A stretch of DNA of 64,000 bases, taken from NCBI RefSeq assembly GCF_005518135.1, contig NZ_SULI01000001.1:124001-188000 (forward strand), written 5' to 3'. This DNA comes from Shimia litoralis (GTDB lineage: Bacteria > Pseudomonadota > Alphaproteobacteria > Rhodobacterales > Rhodobacteraceae). The notes under the pieces were generated by a model that was given only the letters and a program-made list of their open reading frames with translations, was not told where the DNA came from and made no database searches. The first letter of the stretch is position 1. Every line of letters starts with the position of its first letter. Position numbers and translations under genes: made by a program. Positions 28,966 through 38,290 of this stretch are shown here, in pieces.

Positions 28966-28990
28966 CCCCTCCGGCGCGAACGCCGGAGGG
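28966..28990 (-). other. Intercistronic TTCG hairpin between sucD and the DUF805 gene
   Basis: On the minus strand a perfect 10-bp stem CCCTCCGGCG / CGCCGGAGGG is closed by a TTCG tetraloop. It starts 9 bp after the sucD stop and is followed by TTCTCTGGG, not a T-run, so it is more likely an mRNA-stability or processing element than a full terminator. Confidence 0.65.
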
Positions 28991-28998
28991 CATTATTC

Positions 28999-29880
28999 TT
29001 AGCCGATTGCCTTGAGTACAGCCTCGCCGAGACCAGCAGGGCTGTCAGCAACAACGATACCAGCCTCTTTCATGGCTTCGATCTTGTCTTCTGCGCCACC
29101 TTTGCCGCCAGCAACAATCGCGCCAGCGTGACCCATACGACGACCGGGAGGCGCCGTGCGGCCAGCGATAAAGCCAGCAGTTGGTTTCCAACGGCCTTTT
29201 TTACGCTCGTTGGCAAGGAATTCAGCGGCTTCTTCTTCTGCAGAGCCACCGATTTCACCAATCATGATGATCGACTGGGTCTCATCGTCGGACAGGAACA
29301 TATCAAGGATGTCGATATGCTCGGTGCCTTTGATGGGGTCGCCACCGATACCAACAGCTGTGGACTGGCCAAGGCCGATGTCAGCAGTCTGTTTCACGGC
29401 TTCGTATGTCAGGGTACCTGAACGCGACACAACACCAACCGATCCACGTTTGTGGATGTGGCCAGGCATAATGCCGATTTTACAAGCATCCGGTGTAATC
29501 ACGCCGGGGCAGTTAGGGCCGATCAGACGGCTGGAAGACCCTTCCAATGCGCGCTGTACTTTCATCATGTCCAGCACCGGAATGCCTTCGGTGATGCAGA
29601 TGATCAGCTCCATGTCCGCGTCAATTGCCTCGAGGATCGAATCCGCCGCGAAGGGGGGCGGCACATAGATCACAGAAGCGTTGGCTTCGGTTTTGGCTTT
29701 GGCTTCGTGCACCGAGTTGAAGACGGGCAGGCCATGGTGGTCATTGCCGCCTTTGCCGGGGGTCACGCCGCCAACCATTTTGGTGCCATACGCGATGGCC
29801 TGTTCAGAGTGGAAAGTGCCCTGCGAGCCGGTAAAGCCCTGACAGATTACTTTGGTGTTTTCATCAACAAGAATTGCCAT
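28999..29880 (-). CDS. sucD: Succinyl-CoA synthetase alpha subunit
   Basis: A 293-residue CoA-ligase subunit that carries the phosphohistidine. The CoA-binding N-terminus ([11 protein letters not shown]) is clear, and the active histidine lies in [10 protein letters not shown]. Cytosolic heterodimer partner of SucC. It starts 5 bp after the sucC stop. Confidence 0.96.
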   Translation of the reverse strand: MAILVDENTKVICQGFTGSQGTFHSEQAIAYGTKMVGGVTPGKGGNDHHGLPVFNSVHEAKAKTEANASVIYVPPPFAADSILEAIDADMELIICITEGIPVLDMMKVQRALEGSSSRLIGPNCPGVITPDACKIGIMPGHIHKRGSVGVVSRSGTLTYEAVKQTADIGLGQSTAVGIGGDPIKGTEHIDILDMFLSDDETQSIIMIGEIGGSAEEEAAEFLANERKKGRWKPTAGFIAGRTAPPGRRMGHAGAIVAGGKGGAEDKIEAMKEAGIVVADSPAGLGEAVLKAIG

Positions 29881-29885
29881 GGGTC

Positions 29886-31082
29886 TTAACCTTTCACCGC
29901 TTTCACGATTTTTTCTGCACCGTCGGAGAGGTTGTCAGCAGCGATCACATCAACGTCGGAGTTGTTGATGATGTCTTTGCCAGCTTCCACGTTGGTACCT
30001 TCAAGACGCACAACCAGCGGAACCTGCAGGCCGACTTCTTTCACCGCAGCGACAACGCCTTCGGCGATGACGTCACAGCGCATGATGCCGCCGAAGATGT
30101 TCACAAGGATGCCTTTTACGTTGGGGTCCGATGTGATGATCTTGAACGCTTCGGTCACTTTCTCTTTGGTGGCACCGCCACCGACGTCGAGGAAGTTGGC
30201 AGGTTCAGCACCGTAAAGTTTGATGATGTCCATTGTGGCCATCGCCAGACCCGCACCGTTCACCATGCAACCGATTTCACCGTCAAGAGCGATGTAGTTC
30301 AGGTCGTATTTAGAGGCTTCCAGCTCTTTCGCGTCTTCTTCTGTCTCGTCGCGCAGTTCCGCAATATCGGGGTGACGATACATGGCGTTGCCGTCAAAGC
30401 TAACTTTGGCGTCGAGCACTTTCAGATCACCCGAACCATCGAGAACGATCAGCGGGTTGATTTCCAGCATCTCCATGTCTTTCTCGACGAAAGCACGATA
30501 GAGGTTGCCCATCAAGGCCACACATTGTTTCACTTGTGCGCCCTTAAGGCCCAGCGAGAATGCAATGCGGCGGCCGTGGAACGCTTGGTATCCAGTGGCC
30601 GGATCAACGGAGAAGGACAGGATTTTTTCAGGGGTCGACGCAGCGACCTCTTCAATGTCCATGCCGCCTTCGGTCGAGCATACAAACGAAATGCGCGATG
30701 TTTGACGATCTACCAACAATGCGAGGTAAAGTTCGTTTTCAATGTCTGACCCATCTTCGATGTAGATGCGGTTGACTTGTTTGCCAGCTGGACCGGTCTG
30801 GTGGGTCACAAGGGTGCGGCCCAACATCTTTTTGGCTTCTTCAGCGGCTTCTTCTACCGACTTGGCAAGGCGGACACCGCCTTTTTCGCCAGCATCAGCT
30901 TCCTTGAAGGAACCTTTGCCGCGTCCACCTGCGTGGATCTGCGCTTTGACAACCCAAAGAGGGCCGTCCATTTCGCCGGCTGCGGTTTTGGCATCCTCGG
31001 CCTTCAGGACAGCACGTCCTTCAGAAACCGGGGCACCGTAGGAGCGAAGCAATGCCTTCGCCTGATATTCGTGGATGTTCAT
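29886..31082 (-). CDS. sucC: Succinyl-CoA synthetase beta subunit
   Basis: 398 residues with an ATP-grasp fold and the nucleotide-binding subunit role. The start at 31082 (M-N-I-H-E-Y-Q-A-K) is the family N-terminus; the frame is open 14 codons further upstream but those residues do not look conserved. G-G-I-M-R-C-D near the C-terminus binds the substrate phosphate. The promoter region of 160 bp upstream holds a pair of palindromes (31189-31219) like those before sdhC. Confidence 0.96.
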   Translation of the reverse strand: MNIHEYQAKALLRSYGAPVSEGRAVLKAEDAKTAAGEMDGPLWVVKAQIHAGGRGKGSFKEADAGEKGGVRLAKSVEEAAEEAKKMLGRTLVTHQTGPAGKQVNRIYIEDGSDIENELYLALLVDRQTSRISFVCSTEGGMDIEEVAASTPEKILSFSVDPATGYQAFHGRRIAFSLGLKGAQVKQCVALMGNLYRAFVEKDMEMLEINPLIVLDGSGDLKVLDAKVSFDGNAMYRHPDIAELRDETEEDAKELEASKYDLNYIALDGEIGCMVNGAGLAMATMDIIKLYGAEPANFLDVGGGATKEKVTEAFKIITSDPNVKGILVNIFGGIMRCDVIAEGVVAAVKEVGLQVPLVVRLEGTNVEAGKDIINNSDVDVIAADNLSDGAEKIVKAVKG

Positions 31083-31188
31083 GGAACTGTCCCATCTTGC
31101 TACGATTGCAGGTGGTTTTGACACAAGTTGCCCTTGCGTCTAAGCGTTTTTTTCAGGAAATCGCGTTTTTGGCCATTTTTTTTGCATT

Positions 31189-31219
31189 TGTGATCACAGC
31201 TCGAAAAAGTGTGATCACA
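31189..31219. promoter_or_regulatory. Paired palindrome upstream of sucC (candidate operator)
   Basis: Two perfect 10-bp palindromes TGTGATCACA at 31189-31198 and 31210-31219, 21 bp centre to centre (two helical turns). They lie 107-137 bp upstream of the sucC start. The same pair occurs before sdhC. The binding protein is unknown; a dimer-of-dimers regulator is inferred. Confidence 0.65.
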
Positions 31220-31242
31220 AAAAACGATACATTCAAAAGAAT

Positions 31243-32130
31243 CTATGAATTTTCACGTAGAACAAAGGCAGACAACCGATAGGCCAATCGCTTCCAAATT
31301 GGTATTTTGCGACCAGCAAACGGGTCATCACCGGCTGCAATTTTCTGGGTTGGATAGGAGTCGCAAAAGGCTGGCAAGCGCTCTGGAATCGGGTGCTTCA
31401 CGAGGGTCGCGTCGCGGTTTTGCCAAGCATTGATATGGTTCAAAAACTGTGGACCAACCAAATCTAAGGGGGTTCGGATATCGGTGTCTGCGTGGTGTTG
31501 AGGCGTGCGAATTCGAGAGCTGTGCAATACTCTTGGGGCGATTGTGCGTGTGTCCCAGCTTCGGATCAAATCGCAATCAATGATGTTGTATTGCGGCGGC
31601 AGCGTCGCAATGCGAAGGTCCGAGTCAAACAGCGTCTCTCGCAGAATGGGTTGATCGATCTTGAGTGAGCTTTGCTCGAACGCGGTTTTCCAATGGGTCA
31701 AAAACGCATCGGTTTGCGCTGACTTTTTGAGGCCGATAACACCGCTGTTATACTGTGGAAATGCCGCGGGGATTGGCTTGGTGTGACGCACCAGAGTGTG
31801 GCCGCTGATGTTCAAGCGTTGATCATGTGCCAGCGCGATGTCAAATCGATCAAGCACGTCAAATACGTCCGCAATCGAGGCAAGCACAAACAAATCGCTG
31901 TCTAGGCAAATGGTTTTGGAAAACCGTGATCGCAATAGCGCTTCGAACCGTGGCCGCGTCGTGTTCTGCGTAAGTTTATGAATTTGCGAGAAAACCGGAA
32001 AATCGCAGTCCTGATCTGTAAACAGGTCGATGTCGATATCTGGATGATGTGTGGCCACAGTGGCTGCGGCTTGTTGGGCCAGACTGGTATAGTCTGGCCC
32101 TGTCGCGGCGAAAAGAAAGCCGCGTGTCAT
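31243..32130 (-). CDS. Glycosyltransferase-like protein inserted between mdh and sucC
   Basis: A 295-residue protein with a nucleotide-diphospho-sugar transferase (GT-A-like) look. An N-terminal hydrophobic beta strand is followed by L-D-S-D-L-F-V with the metal-binding DxD at D77/D79, and a second block Y-N-S-G-V-I-G-L at about 166-173. No signal or membrane segment is clear. The acceptor is unknown. It begins 3 bp after the mdh stop, so it is probably read from the mdh promoter. It ends 160 bp before sucC. Confidence 0.68.
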   Translation of the reverse strand: MTRGFLFAATGPDYTSLAQQAAATVATHHPDIDIDLFTDQDCDFPVFSQIHKLTQNTTRPRFEALLRSRFSKTICLDSDLFVLASIADVFDVLDRFDIALAHDQRLNISGHTLVRHTKPIPAAFPQYNSGVIGLKKSAQTDAFLTHWKTAFEQSSLKIDQPILRETLFDSDLRIATLPPQYNIIDCDLIRSWDTRTIAPRVLHSSRIRTPQHHADTDIRTPLDLVGPQFLNHINAWQNRDATLVKHPIPERLPAFCDSYPTQKIAAGDDPFAGRKIPIWKRLAYRLSAFVLRENS

Positions 32131-32133
32131 GTC

Positions 32134-33135
<1,002 letters not shown>

Positions 33136-33304
33136 CTATCCATTCTGACCGAGTCACGCAAGGGTTTGCAGGCGCGGCGAAGCGATGCAGGAAGGGGAGC
33201 CGTTCAAATTTGTCCAAATAAACAAGAGCGATATGTGCCTTGCGCGAGGAGTCGCCGGTGGCTAAAAAGATAAAAACAGCACCCCAATCTAGATGGAAAA
33301 TGCA

Positions 33305-33511
33305 ATGAAACCGATCATCAAAGCCCTATTTGCACTTGTTTTGACAGGTATGACTTTGTCCGCATGCGGCAGCAGCAGCAAAACAACAAACAATGTCTCG
33401 ACCACAACGGTTGGCGAAGAATTGGCGTCTTTGGAAAAAGCCCATGCCGAAGGGTTGCTGACCGAAAAAGAATACGAAGCACAGCGCAAAAAGATCCTAA
33501 GCAAGAAGTAA
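33305..33511 (+). CDS. SHOCT-domain lipoprotein
   Basis: A 68-residue lipoprotein precursor with lipobox L-S-A-C and a polar S/T/N linker. The C-terminal half is a short SHOCT helix pair (L-E-K-A-H-A-E-G-L-L-T-E-K-E-Y-E). SHOCT domains are small oligomerisation modules. The ATG at 33305 has GGA about 9 nt upstream; an ATG four codons earlier is less likely. Divergent from mdh. Confidence 0.75.
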   Translation: MKPIIKALFALVLTGMTLSACGSSSKTTNNVSTTTVGEELASLEKAHAEGLLTEKEYEAQRKKILSKK

Positions 33512-33544
33512 GCGTCGCAGAAATGCCCACGCCTTATTTCTGCA

Positions 33545-34309
33545 GTGCGGCGCCGGATAGAATCGGTGTCGCATAGCCCGACGCTTTGGGTCGCGATGGC
33601 CGTGGCGGTTGTCTTTGCTGGCGTTTCCAAAGGCGGCTTTGGCTCGGGTGCCGCCTTTGCCAGCGCGACGTTTCTCGCGATATTTTTGCCACCAACGCAA
33701 GCGCTTGGTGTGATGCTTCCACTTTTGATGCTGATAGATGTCGCAAATCTGCGCCCGTATTGGAACAAGTGGAGCTGGCCAGACGCCAGAATTCTGATTT
33801 TAGGAGGGGTGCCGGGCGTTGTTCTGGGCGTTGCTCTGTTCCGGGTGGCCAACGATGATGTGCTGCGTTTTCTGATCGGCATATTGTCTTTGGGCTTTGT
33901 CGCGTGGCGGCTTTTGCCCAATCAAATGGCGTCGCGGGCACCATTGTCCAAACCGGCCGGCGTTGTCGCGGGCGTAATCGCCGGGTTCACCAGCTTTGTG
34001 AGCCATGCCGGTGGCCCCCCCGTCGCCGTGTACTTGCTATCGCATAATTTGCAGAAAACGACGTTTCAAGCGACCACAGTGCTGGTCTTTTGGATCATCA
34101 ATATTGCCAAGTTCGTGCCCTATGCGTTTTTGGGGGCGTTTACCGCCGAAAGTCTTTGGGCGGATTTGATCTTGGCTCCGTTCGCCCTTTTGGGCGCTTG
34201 GCTTGGGGTTAAGGCGCATTACAAAGTGTCCGAGCAGGCGTTCTTTGCTGTGACCTATGTGTTGTTGACGCTGACAGGGACCAAGCTGATTTGGGATGCG
34301 CTGGCCTAA
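33545..34309 (+). CDS. TauE/SafE family sulfite/anion permease
   Basis: A 254-residue protein with about eight hydrophobic segments. The repeated motifs G-G-F-G-S-G near the N-terminus and H-A-G-G-P-P-V-A-V-Y in the middle belong to the TauE/SafE (formerly DUF81) family, which exports sulfite or sulfonate-derived anions or takes up small organic acids. A GTG at 33545 opens the frame; a GTG at 33566 with a GGA site is equally likely. The substrate is unknown and no sulfur-metabolism genes are adjacent. Confidence 0.82.
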   Translation: MRRRIESVSHSPTLWVAMAVAVVFAGVSKGGFGSGAAFASATFLAIFLPPTQALGVMLPLLMLIDVANLRPYWNKWSWPDARILILGGVPGVVLGVALFRVANDDVLRFLIGILSLGFVAWRLLPNQMASRAPLSKPAGVVAGVIAGFTSFVSHAGGPPVAVYLLSHNLQKTTFQATTVLVFWIINIAKFVPYAFLGAFTAESLWADLILAPFALLGAWLGVKAHYKVSEQAFFAVTYVLLTLTGTKLIWDALA

Positions 34310-34344
34310 GGGGCAGTTACACGTCAGCCGCGCAAAATTTGCGA

Positions 34345-34575
34345 AAATGTGGTATAGTACCGTCGCGCGCATTGCTTTTGCGCGCCAGACGACATCCGAA
34401 ATTACCGGAGGATGATATATGAAATACAATCGGTGCGCCCCCGACCTCGTAACGAGGTGAGGGCGCCAACACCTTGGGAATTGGCGAACCTGCACCCGTG
34501 AGATGTTCGCCGATCGGAAGGTTAGGGCCGGCTTGCGAATCTTAGAACTCCGCGAGCCGGTTTGTATTTGAACAT
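34345..34575 (+). ncRNA. Candidate structured transcript with three consecutive hairpins
   Basis: An extended -10 box (TGG-TATAGT, 34350-34358) precedes about 200 bases with three stems. A: 34432-34473, about 15 bp in three blocks (GGTG/CACC, CGCCC/GGGCG, ACCTCG/CGAGGT). B: 34481-34513, 9 bp. C: 34528-34560, 10 bp, followed by TTTGTATTT like a terminator. A 13-codon ORF lies on hairpin A. It does not lead directly into a plus-strand gene. I do not recognise it as a known RNA family. The presence and boundaries of the transcript are inferred. Confidence 0.5.
34419..34460 (+). CDS. Candidate 13-residue leader peptide ORF on hairpin A
   Basis: ATG with a strong GGAGG site 7 nt upstream, 13 sense codons (M-K-Y-N-R-C-A-P-D-L-V-T-R) and TGA. 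The codons span the left and right arms of hairpin A, so a translating ribosome would open it. The peptide is not recognised and there are no runs of one amino acid as in amino-acid attenuators. Confidence 0.4.
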   Translation: MKYNRCAPDLVTR

Positions 34576-34582
34576 TCTATGA

Positions 34583-34894
34583 TCAGGCACCGTCTTCGAC
34601 AGGTGCGCGTGCCTCTGCTATTGTTTCATATGCCTGACCGGACGCGACAAGACAGGTCTGCCCATTTGTAAAGGTCACGATGATGGTCCAGGTGCCAGAC
34701 GGTGCTGCAAACACTTCGATCACGGCGTTGTCTCCGCCCAGACCAATGGCTTGGCGTGTTTCGGAAAATGTGTTGGTCAGGCGGTCGATCACACGTGGAC
34801 GCGGGGCGCAGCTTGTATTTTGTGCGGCGGCTTTTTCGGCGGCCAATACCAAAAGCCCCAATCCCATCGTGGCCTTAACAAATATGTCCTTCAT
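34583..34894 (-). CDS. Small secreted protein, unknown
   Basis: 103 residues with a Sec signal peptide (1-24, cleavage after A-A-A). The mature part has two cysteines (about residues 29 and 82) that could form a disulfide, and a short beta-rich segment (W-T-I-I-V-T-F). No family is recognised. It lies convergent to the structured-RNA locus and divergent from mcl2. Confidence 0.7.
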   Translation of the reverse strand: MKDIFVKATMGLGLLVLAAEKAAAQNTSCAPRPRVIDRLTNTFSETRQAIGLGGDNAVIEVFAAPSGTWTIIVTFTNGQTCLVASGQAYETIAEARAPVEDGA

Positions 34895-35079
34895 GGTGTC
34901 ACCTCACTGTTGTCGTCGTCTAAAACGCTCGGCTCAAGATGGGGCTAGTCTGTCGCGAAACTCTAAAAAACAGGGTTAATTACACGTTCGGTACGAATTT
35001 TCTGCATTGCGGCAATTTCCACCTTGAATTTATCGTCAAAAAATGGCCCATTCCGCGCAACTTTATTACGGAGAGATTC

Positions 35080-35934
35080 ATGGATCAGCGCGCTCGCCCT
35101 TATCGTTCGGTTCTTTACATCCCTGGCTCGAAAGAGCGGGCACTGGAAAAGGCCAAAACCCTGCCTGTAGATGCCATCATCTTTGATCTCGAAGATGCTG
35201 TGTCTGTGGATGAAAAAGAAAATGCGCGCGGTATCCTTAAGGATGCACTGGCCGCTGGTGGGTATGGCAGCCGCATGCGCATCGTGCGTATCAACGGGCT
35301 TGATACACAATGGGGCGAGGCCGACGCTAAAGCCGCCGCTGCCATGGATTGTGATGCCGTGCTGTTGCCCAAGGTCGAAAGTGCTGCCCAAGTGGACGCG
35401 TTGGCAGCCTTGGTCGGTGATAAGCCGATCTGGGCCATGATGGAAACACCGCGTGGCATGTTGAATGCCGCAGAAATTGCTGCGCATCCACAGCTGACCG
35501 GGTTTGTGATGGGCACCAATGATTTGGCAAAAGAGCTGCAGTGCCGGTTCCGTGCGGATCGCCTGCCAATGCTAACATCGCTGTCGTTGTGCCTGTTGGC
35601 GGCCAAGGCCGAAGGGATCGTCATCGTCGATGGCGTGTATAATGCGTTTAAGGACACAGAGGGTTTGAAAACCGAATGTGACCAAGGGCGTGACATGGGG
35701 ATGGATGGCAAAACGTTGATCCACCCCGCACAGGTTGATGTGGCCAACGCAGCCTTTGCCCCGACCGATGCCGAGATCGATTTGGCGCGCCGCCAGATCC
35801 AAGCTTTTGAAGAAACCGAAGCCAAGGGTGAAGGCGTGGCCGTCGTTGATGGCAAGATTGTTGAAAACCTGCACGTGGTGACGGCAAAGGAAATCCTTGC
35901 GAAAGCAGATGCAATCGCGGCGCTGGAAGGCTAA
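35080..35934 (+). CDS. mcl2: (3S)-malyl-CoA thioesterase (EMC pathway)
   Basis: 284 residues of the CitE-like CoA-ester lyase family. The start R-S-V-L-Y-I-P-G-S with I-I-F-D-L-E-D-A-V and the short length fit Mcl2, which hydrolyses (3S)-malyl-CoA to malate and CoA, rather than the longer lyase Mcl1. The C-terminal V-D-G-K-I-V-E-N-L-H is also as in Mcl2 proteins. A GGAGAG site precedes the ATG at 35080; the frame is open upstream but that part is non-coding. It lies in one unit with nnrU, DUF1737 and mch. Confidence 0.85.
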   Translation: MDQRARPYRSVLYIPGSKERALEKAKTLPVDAIIFDLEDAVSVDEKENARGILKDALAAGGYGSRMRIVRINGLDTQWGEADAKAAAAMDCDAVLLPKVESAAQVDALAALVGDKPIWAMMETPRGMLNAAEIAAHPQLTGFVMGTNDLAKELQCRFRADRLPMLTSLSLCLLAAKAEGIVIVDGVYNAFKDTEGLKTECDQGRDMGMDGKTLIHPAQVDVANAAFAPTDAEIDLARRQIQAFEETEAKGEGVAVVDGKIVENLHVVTAKEILAKADAIAALEG

Positions 35935-35966
35935 GTGTTGCCCCATAGGTCACAGGGGAGTTGATG

Positions 35967-36515
35967 ATGACACTATTGATTATTGGGGTTCTGCTTTGGG
36001 CCGGGGCCCACTTCTTTAAGCGCGTTGCGCCCGATTTGCGCGCCAGCATGGGCGACAAAGGCAAGGGCCTTGTGGCTGTGCTGCTGGTGGTCAGCATCGT
36101 GCTGATGGTTATCGGCTATCGCAGCATGGATGAGATATATGTGTGGTCTCCGCCAAGCTGGGGCATCCATCTGAACAATCTTCTGATCTTGGTTGCGATC
36201 TTCTTGATGAGCCCTGCACCCAAAAAAGGAAAATTGTTTAACTGGATGCGTCATCCGATGTTGGCAGGCTTTCGGGCGTGGGCTGCAGCACACCTCTTGG
36301 TGAACGGCGATCTGGCATCGATCATTTTGTTCGGTGGATTGTTTGCATGGGCGTTTGTTCAAACGATCGTCATCAACCGCGCGGAACCAGAGTGGGCTCC
36401 AGATGCTTCAGGCAGCATTGCCAAAGACGGCATGTTCCTTGTGGCCTCTGTTGTCTTGATGGTCGTCATCGGGCTTGTGCATGGATGGCTTGGCTATCCT
36501 GTGTTCCCAGGGTGA
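35967..36515 (+). CDS. NnrU family membrane protein
   Basis: A 182-residue membrane protein with about five hydrophobic segments. The H-P-M-L-A-G-F and W-A-A-A-H-L-L-V-N-G-D blocks place it in the NnrU family, first described near nitric-oxide reductase genes; no nor genes are here. GGGGAG lies 6 nt before the ATG at 35967. Between mcl2 and a DUF1737 gene on the same strand. Confidence 0.85.
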   Translation: MTLLIIGVLLWAGAHFFKRVAPDLRASMGDKGKGLVAVLLVVSIVLMVIGYRSMDEIYVWSPPSWGIHLNNLLILVAIFLMSPAPKKGKLFNWMRHPMLAGFRAWAAAHLLVNGDLASIILFGGLFAWAFVQTIVINRAEPEWAPDASGSIAKDGMFLVASVVLMVVIGLVHGWLGYPVFPG

Positions 36516-36516
36516 T

Positions 36517-36723
36517 ATGATGAAGCTGTATCGTTTCCTGAGCGAAGAAGACACTTCGGCATTCTGCCACAAGGTGACAGATGCGTTGAATAAAGGGTGG
36601 GAGCTCTACGGAGCTCCGACCCAGACATTTTGTCAGGCCACAGGCGTGATGCGCTGCGGTCAGGCAGTCACCAAAGAGGTCGAGGGCACATATACCCCCG
36701 ATACAAAACTAGGAGAACACTAG
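36517..36723 (+). CDS. DUF1737 protein
   Basis: A 68-residue soluble protein. The pattern L-Y-R-F-L at the start, F-C-H-K-V-T-D-A-L-N-K-G-W-E-L-Y-G-A-P in the middle, and G-Q-A-V-T-K-E-V near the end is DUF1737, a family without known function. It starts 1 bp after the nnrU stop and ends 1 bp before mch, so translation is coupled on both sides. Confidence 0.82.
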   Translation: MMKLYRFLSEEDTSAFCHKVTDALNKGWELYGAPTQTFCQATGVMRCGQAVTKEVEGTYTPDTKLGEH

Positions 36724-36724
36724 G

Positions 36725-37756
36725 ATGGCCAAGACCAATCCGGGTCGGTTTTTTGAAGACTACACATTGGGTGATGTGATCCATCACGCCGTTCCTCGCA
36801 CTGTGTCCGGGGGCGAGCGTGCTTTGTATCATGCGCTGTATCCGGCACGCCATGCGCTGTATTCGTCAGATGCGTTTGCGCAGGCAAGCGGGCTGCCAAA
36901 ATCCCCGCTGGATGACCTTGTGGCCTTTCACGTGGTGTTTGGCAAAACCGTTCCGGATGTGTCTTTGAATGCTGTTGCCAATTTGGGCTATGCCGAAGGG
37001 CGCTGGCTTAAGCCGGTGTACGAAGGTGATACGCTGCGCTCAACGAGCGAAGTGATTGGACTTAAGCAAAACTCGAATGGCAAGACGGGTGTTGTCTATG
37101 TGCGTACACGGGGCCTGAACCAGCACGACGAAACCGTGATGGAATATGTGCGCTGGGTTATGGTGCGCAAAAATGATCTGGATGCACCTGCGCCGGAAAC
37201 CGTTGTGCCCGAGCTGAGCAAAGTGATTGATCCTGCTGATTTGGTCATCCCAGAGGGGCTTGATTTCAGCAACTATGATTTCACACTTGCGGGCGAGGCG
37301 CACCGTTGGGCTGACTATGAGATCGGGGAAACCATCGACCACGTCGACGGCGTGACCTTGGAGGAAGCCGAGCACATGATGGGCACCCGCCTGTGGCAGA
37401 ACACGGCCAAGGTGCACTTTGATGCAACTTTCCGTCCGGATGGTCAGCGCCTGATCTATGGCGGCCACATTATTAGCCTTGCACGCGCGCTAAGCTTTAA
37501 TGGTCTGGCCAATGCCCAAATGATCGTTGGCCTGAACGGTGGCGCACATGCCAATCCGGCGTTCTCAGGTCTTACGGTCAAGGCGTGGTCCGAAGTCTTG
37601 GACAAGGCTGAAACAAATGTTCCCGGTGTTGGCGCGATCCGGTTGCGGTTGGTGGCCACAAAAGGTGGTGCACCATTTGAACTGCGCGCAGAGGATGGCA
37701 AATATCAGCCTGATGTGTTGCTTGATCTTGATTACTGGGCGTTGATGCCGCTGTAA
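36725..37756 (+). CDS. mch: Mesaconyl-C1-CoA hydratase (beta-methylmalyl-CoA dehydratase)
   Basis: A 343-residue double-hotdog protein of the MaoC family. The N-terminal block G-R-F-F-E-D-Y-T-L-G-D-V-I-H-H and the repeated hotdog motif (about residues 190-215 again) fit Mch, which interconverts mesaconyl-C1-CoA and beta-methylmalyl-CoA. The length matches characterised Mch. An AGGAG site lies over the end of the DUF1737 gene. A terminator follows at 37804. Confidence 0.9.
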   Translation: MAKTNPGRFFEDYTLGDVIHHAVPRTVSGGERALYHALYPARHALYSSDAFAQASGLPKSPLDDLVAFHVVFGKTVPDVSLNAVANLGYAEGRWLKPVYEGDTLRSTSEVIGLKQNSNGKTGVVYVRTRGLNQHDETVMEYVRWVMVRKNDLDAPAPETVVPELSKVIDPADLVIPEGLDFSNYDFTLAGEAHRWADYEIGETIDHVDGVTLEEAEHMMGTRLWQNTAKVHFDATFRPDGQRLIYGGHIISLARALSFNGLANAQMIVGLNGGAHANPAFSGLTVKAWSEVLDKAETNVPGVGAIRLRLVATKGGAPFELRAEDGKYQPDVLLDLDYWALMPL

Positions 37757-37803
37757 GGTACGACGTTTAGCGTTTGAAAAGGCGGCCATGCTGACCTTTA
37801 CGG

Positions 37804-37832
37804 ATCGGCCCCATCGCGGGCCGATTTTTTTT
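37804..37832 (+). terminator. Rho-independent terminator after mch
   Basis: ATCGGCCC / GGGCCGAT stem with a 5-base loop and a following run of T. It starts 48 bp past the mch stop. Confidence 0.9.
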
Positions 37833-38028
37833 GTGCGGGTGGGGGTGTCGGCCCCAGTTTGGCCCGTGGGGGAAATGATGTGTAATCTTGATGCCGCCGA
37901 CATTGTCGCGCATACTCAGGTCGATTTTACAGATTTTATGGGACAGAAAGCACTGCGTGCAGATTTGAAATCCGAAACGTGGTGATGTTGGGATTTGTCG
38001 GAGTCTGAATTTGGGATCACCAATATTT

Positions 38029-38038
38029 TGTGGTCACA
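38029..38038. promoter_or_regulatory. Variant palindrome TGTGGTCACA
   Basis: A 10-bp site with one mismatch to the TGTGATCACA palindrome, flanked by TTT and AAA. It is 253-262 bp upstream of sdhC. A possible auxiliary site of the same regulator. Confidence 0.4.
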
Positions 38039-38143
38039 AAATGACGGCAGCGAGTTCTTGGGGGGCTACAGTGGCGGTAAACGAGGGGGAATTTCCCCGA
38101 AATGAGAATCTATTTTGTTGAGTATTTTTGTAAGTTTTGCATA

Positions 38144-38173
38144 TGTGATCACGAAAAAAACACTGTGATCACA
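38144..38173. promoter_or_regulatory. Paired palindrome upstream of sdhC (candidate operator)
   Basis: TGTGATCACG at 38144-38153 and TGTGATCACA at 38164-38173, 20 bp centre to centre. They lie 118-147 bp before the sdhC start. The arrangement and spacing are like those before sucC (31189-31219). I infer a shared TCA-cycle regulator; the protein is unknown. Confidence 0.65.
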
Positions 38174-38290
38174 AAATAGAAGGAAATTTTCGAAATGCGC
38201 CAAAAAACCGCGCCTAACGCGCCGTGACAGCGGTGACAGCCCGAAAAAATACGTTACTAAAGAACCCAAGGGAAACCGAAAGGATGCAGA

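Larger units (their letters stand above)
37757..38290. other. Gene-free stretch between mch and sdhC
   Basis: 534 bp. It holds the mch terminator (37804-37832), a lone palindrome variant (38029-38038), the paired palindrome (38144-38173) and the sdh leader with a GTGACAGC direct repeat at 38223-38239. A 65-codon frame at 37788-37985 overlaps the terminator and lacks a ribosome site, so I do not call it. Confidence 0.6.

Noticed and set aside
34412-34501. Alternative 29-codon frame starting at 34412 in the structured-RNA locus
   Set aside because: The ATG touches the Shine-Dalgarno itself; the ATG at 34419 has correct spacing. Kept only as an alternative.
37788-37985. 65-codon frame between mch and sdhC
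   Set aside because: It overlaps the mch terminator, lacks a ribosome site and has no homologous look.
38012-38021. TGGGATCACC as a further copy of the TCA palindrome
   Set aside because: Several mismatches and 17-bp spacing to the next variant; too weak to call.
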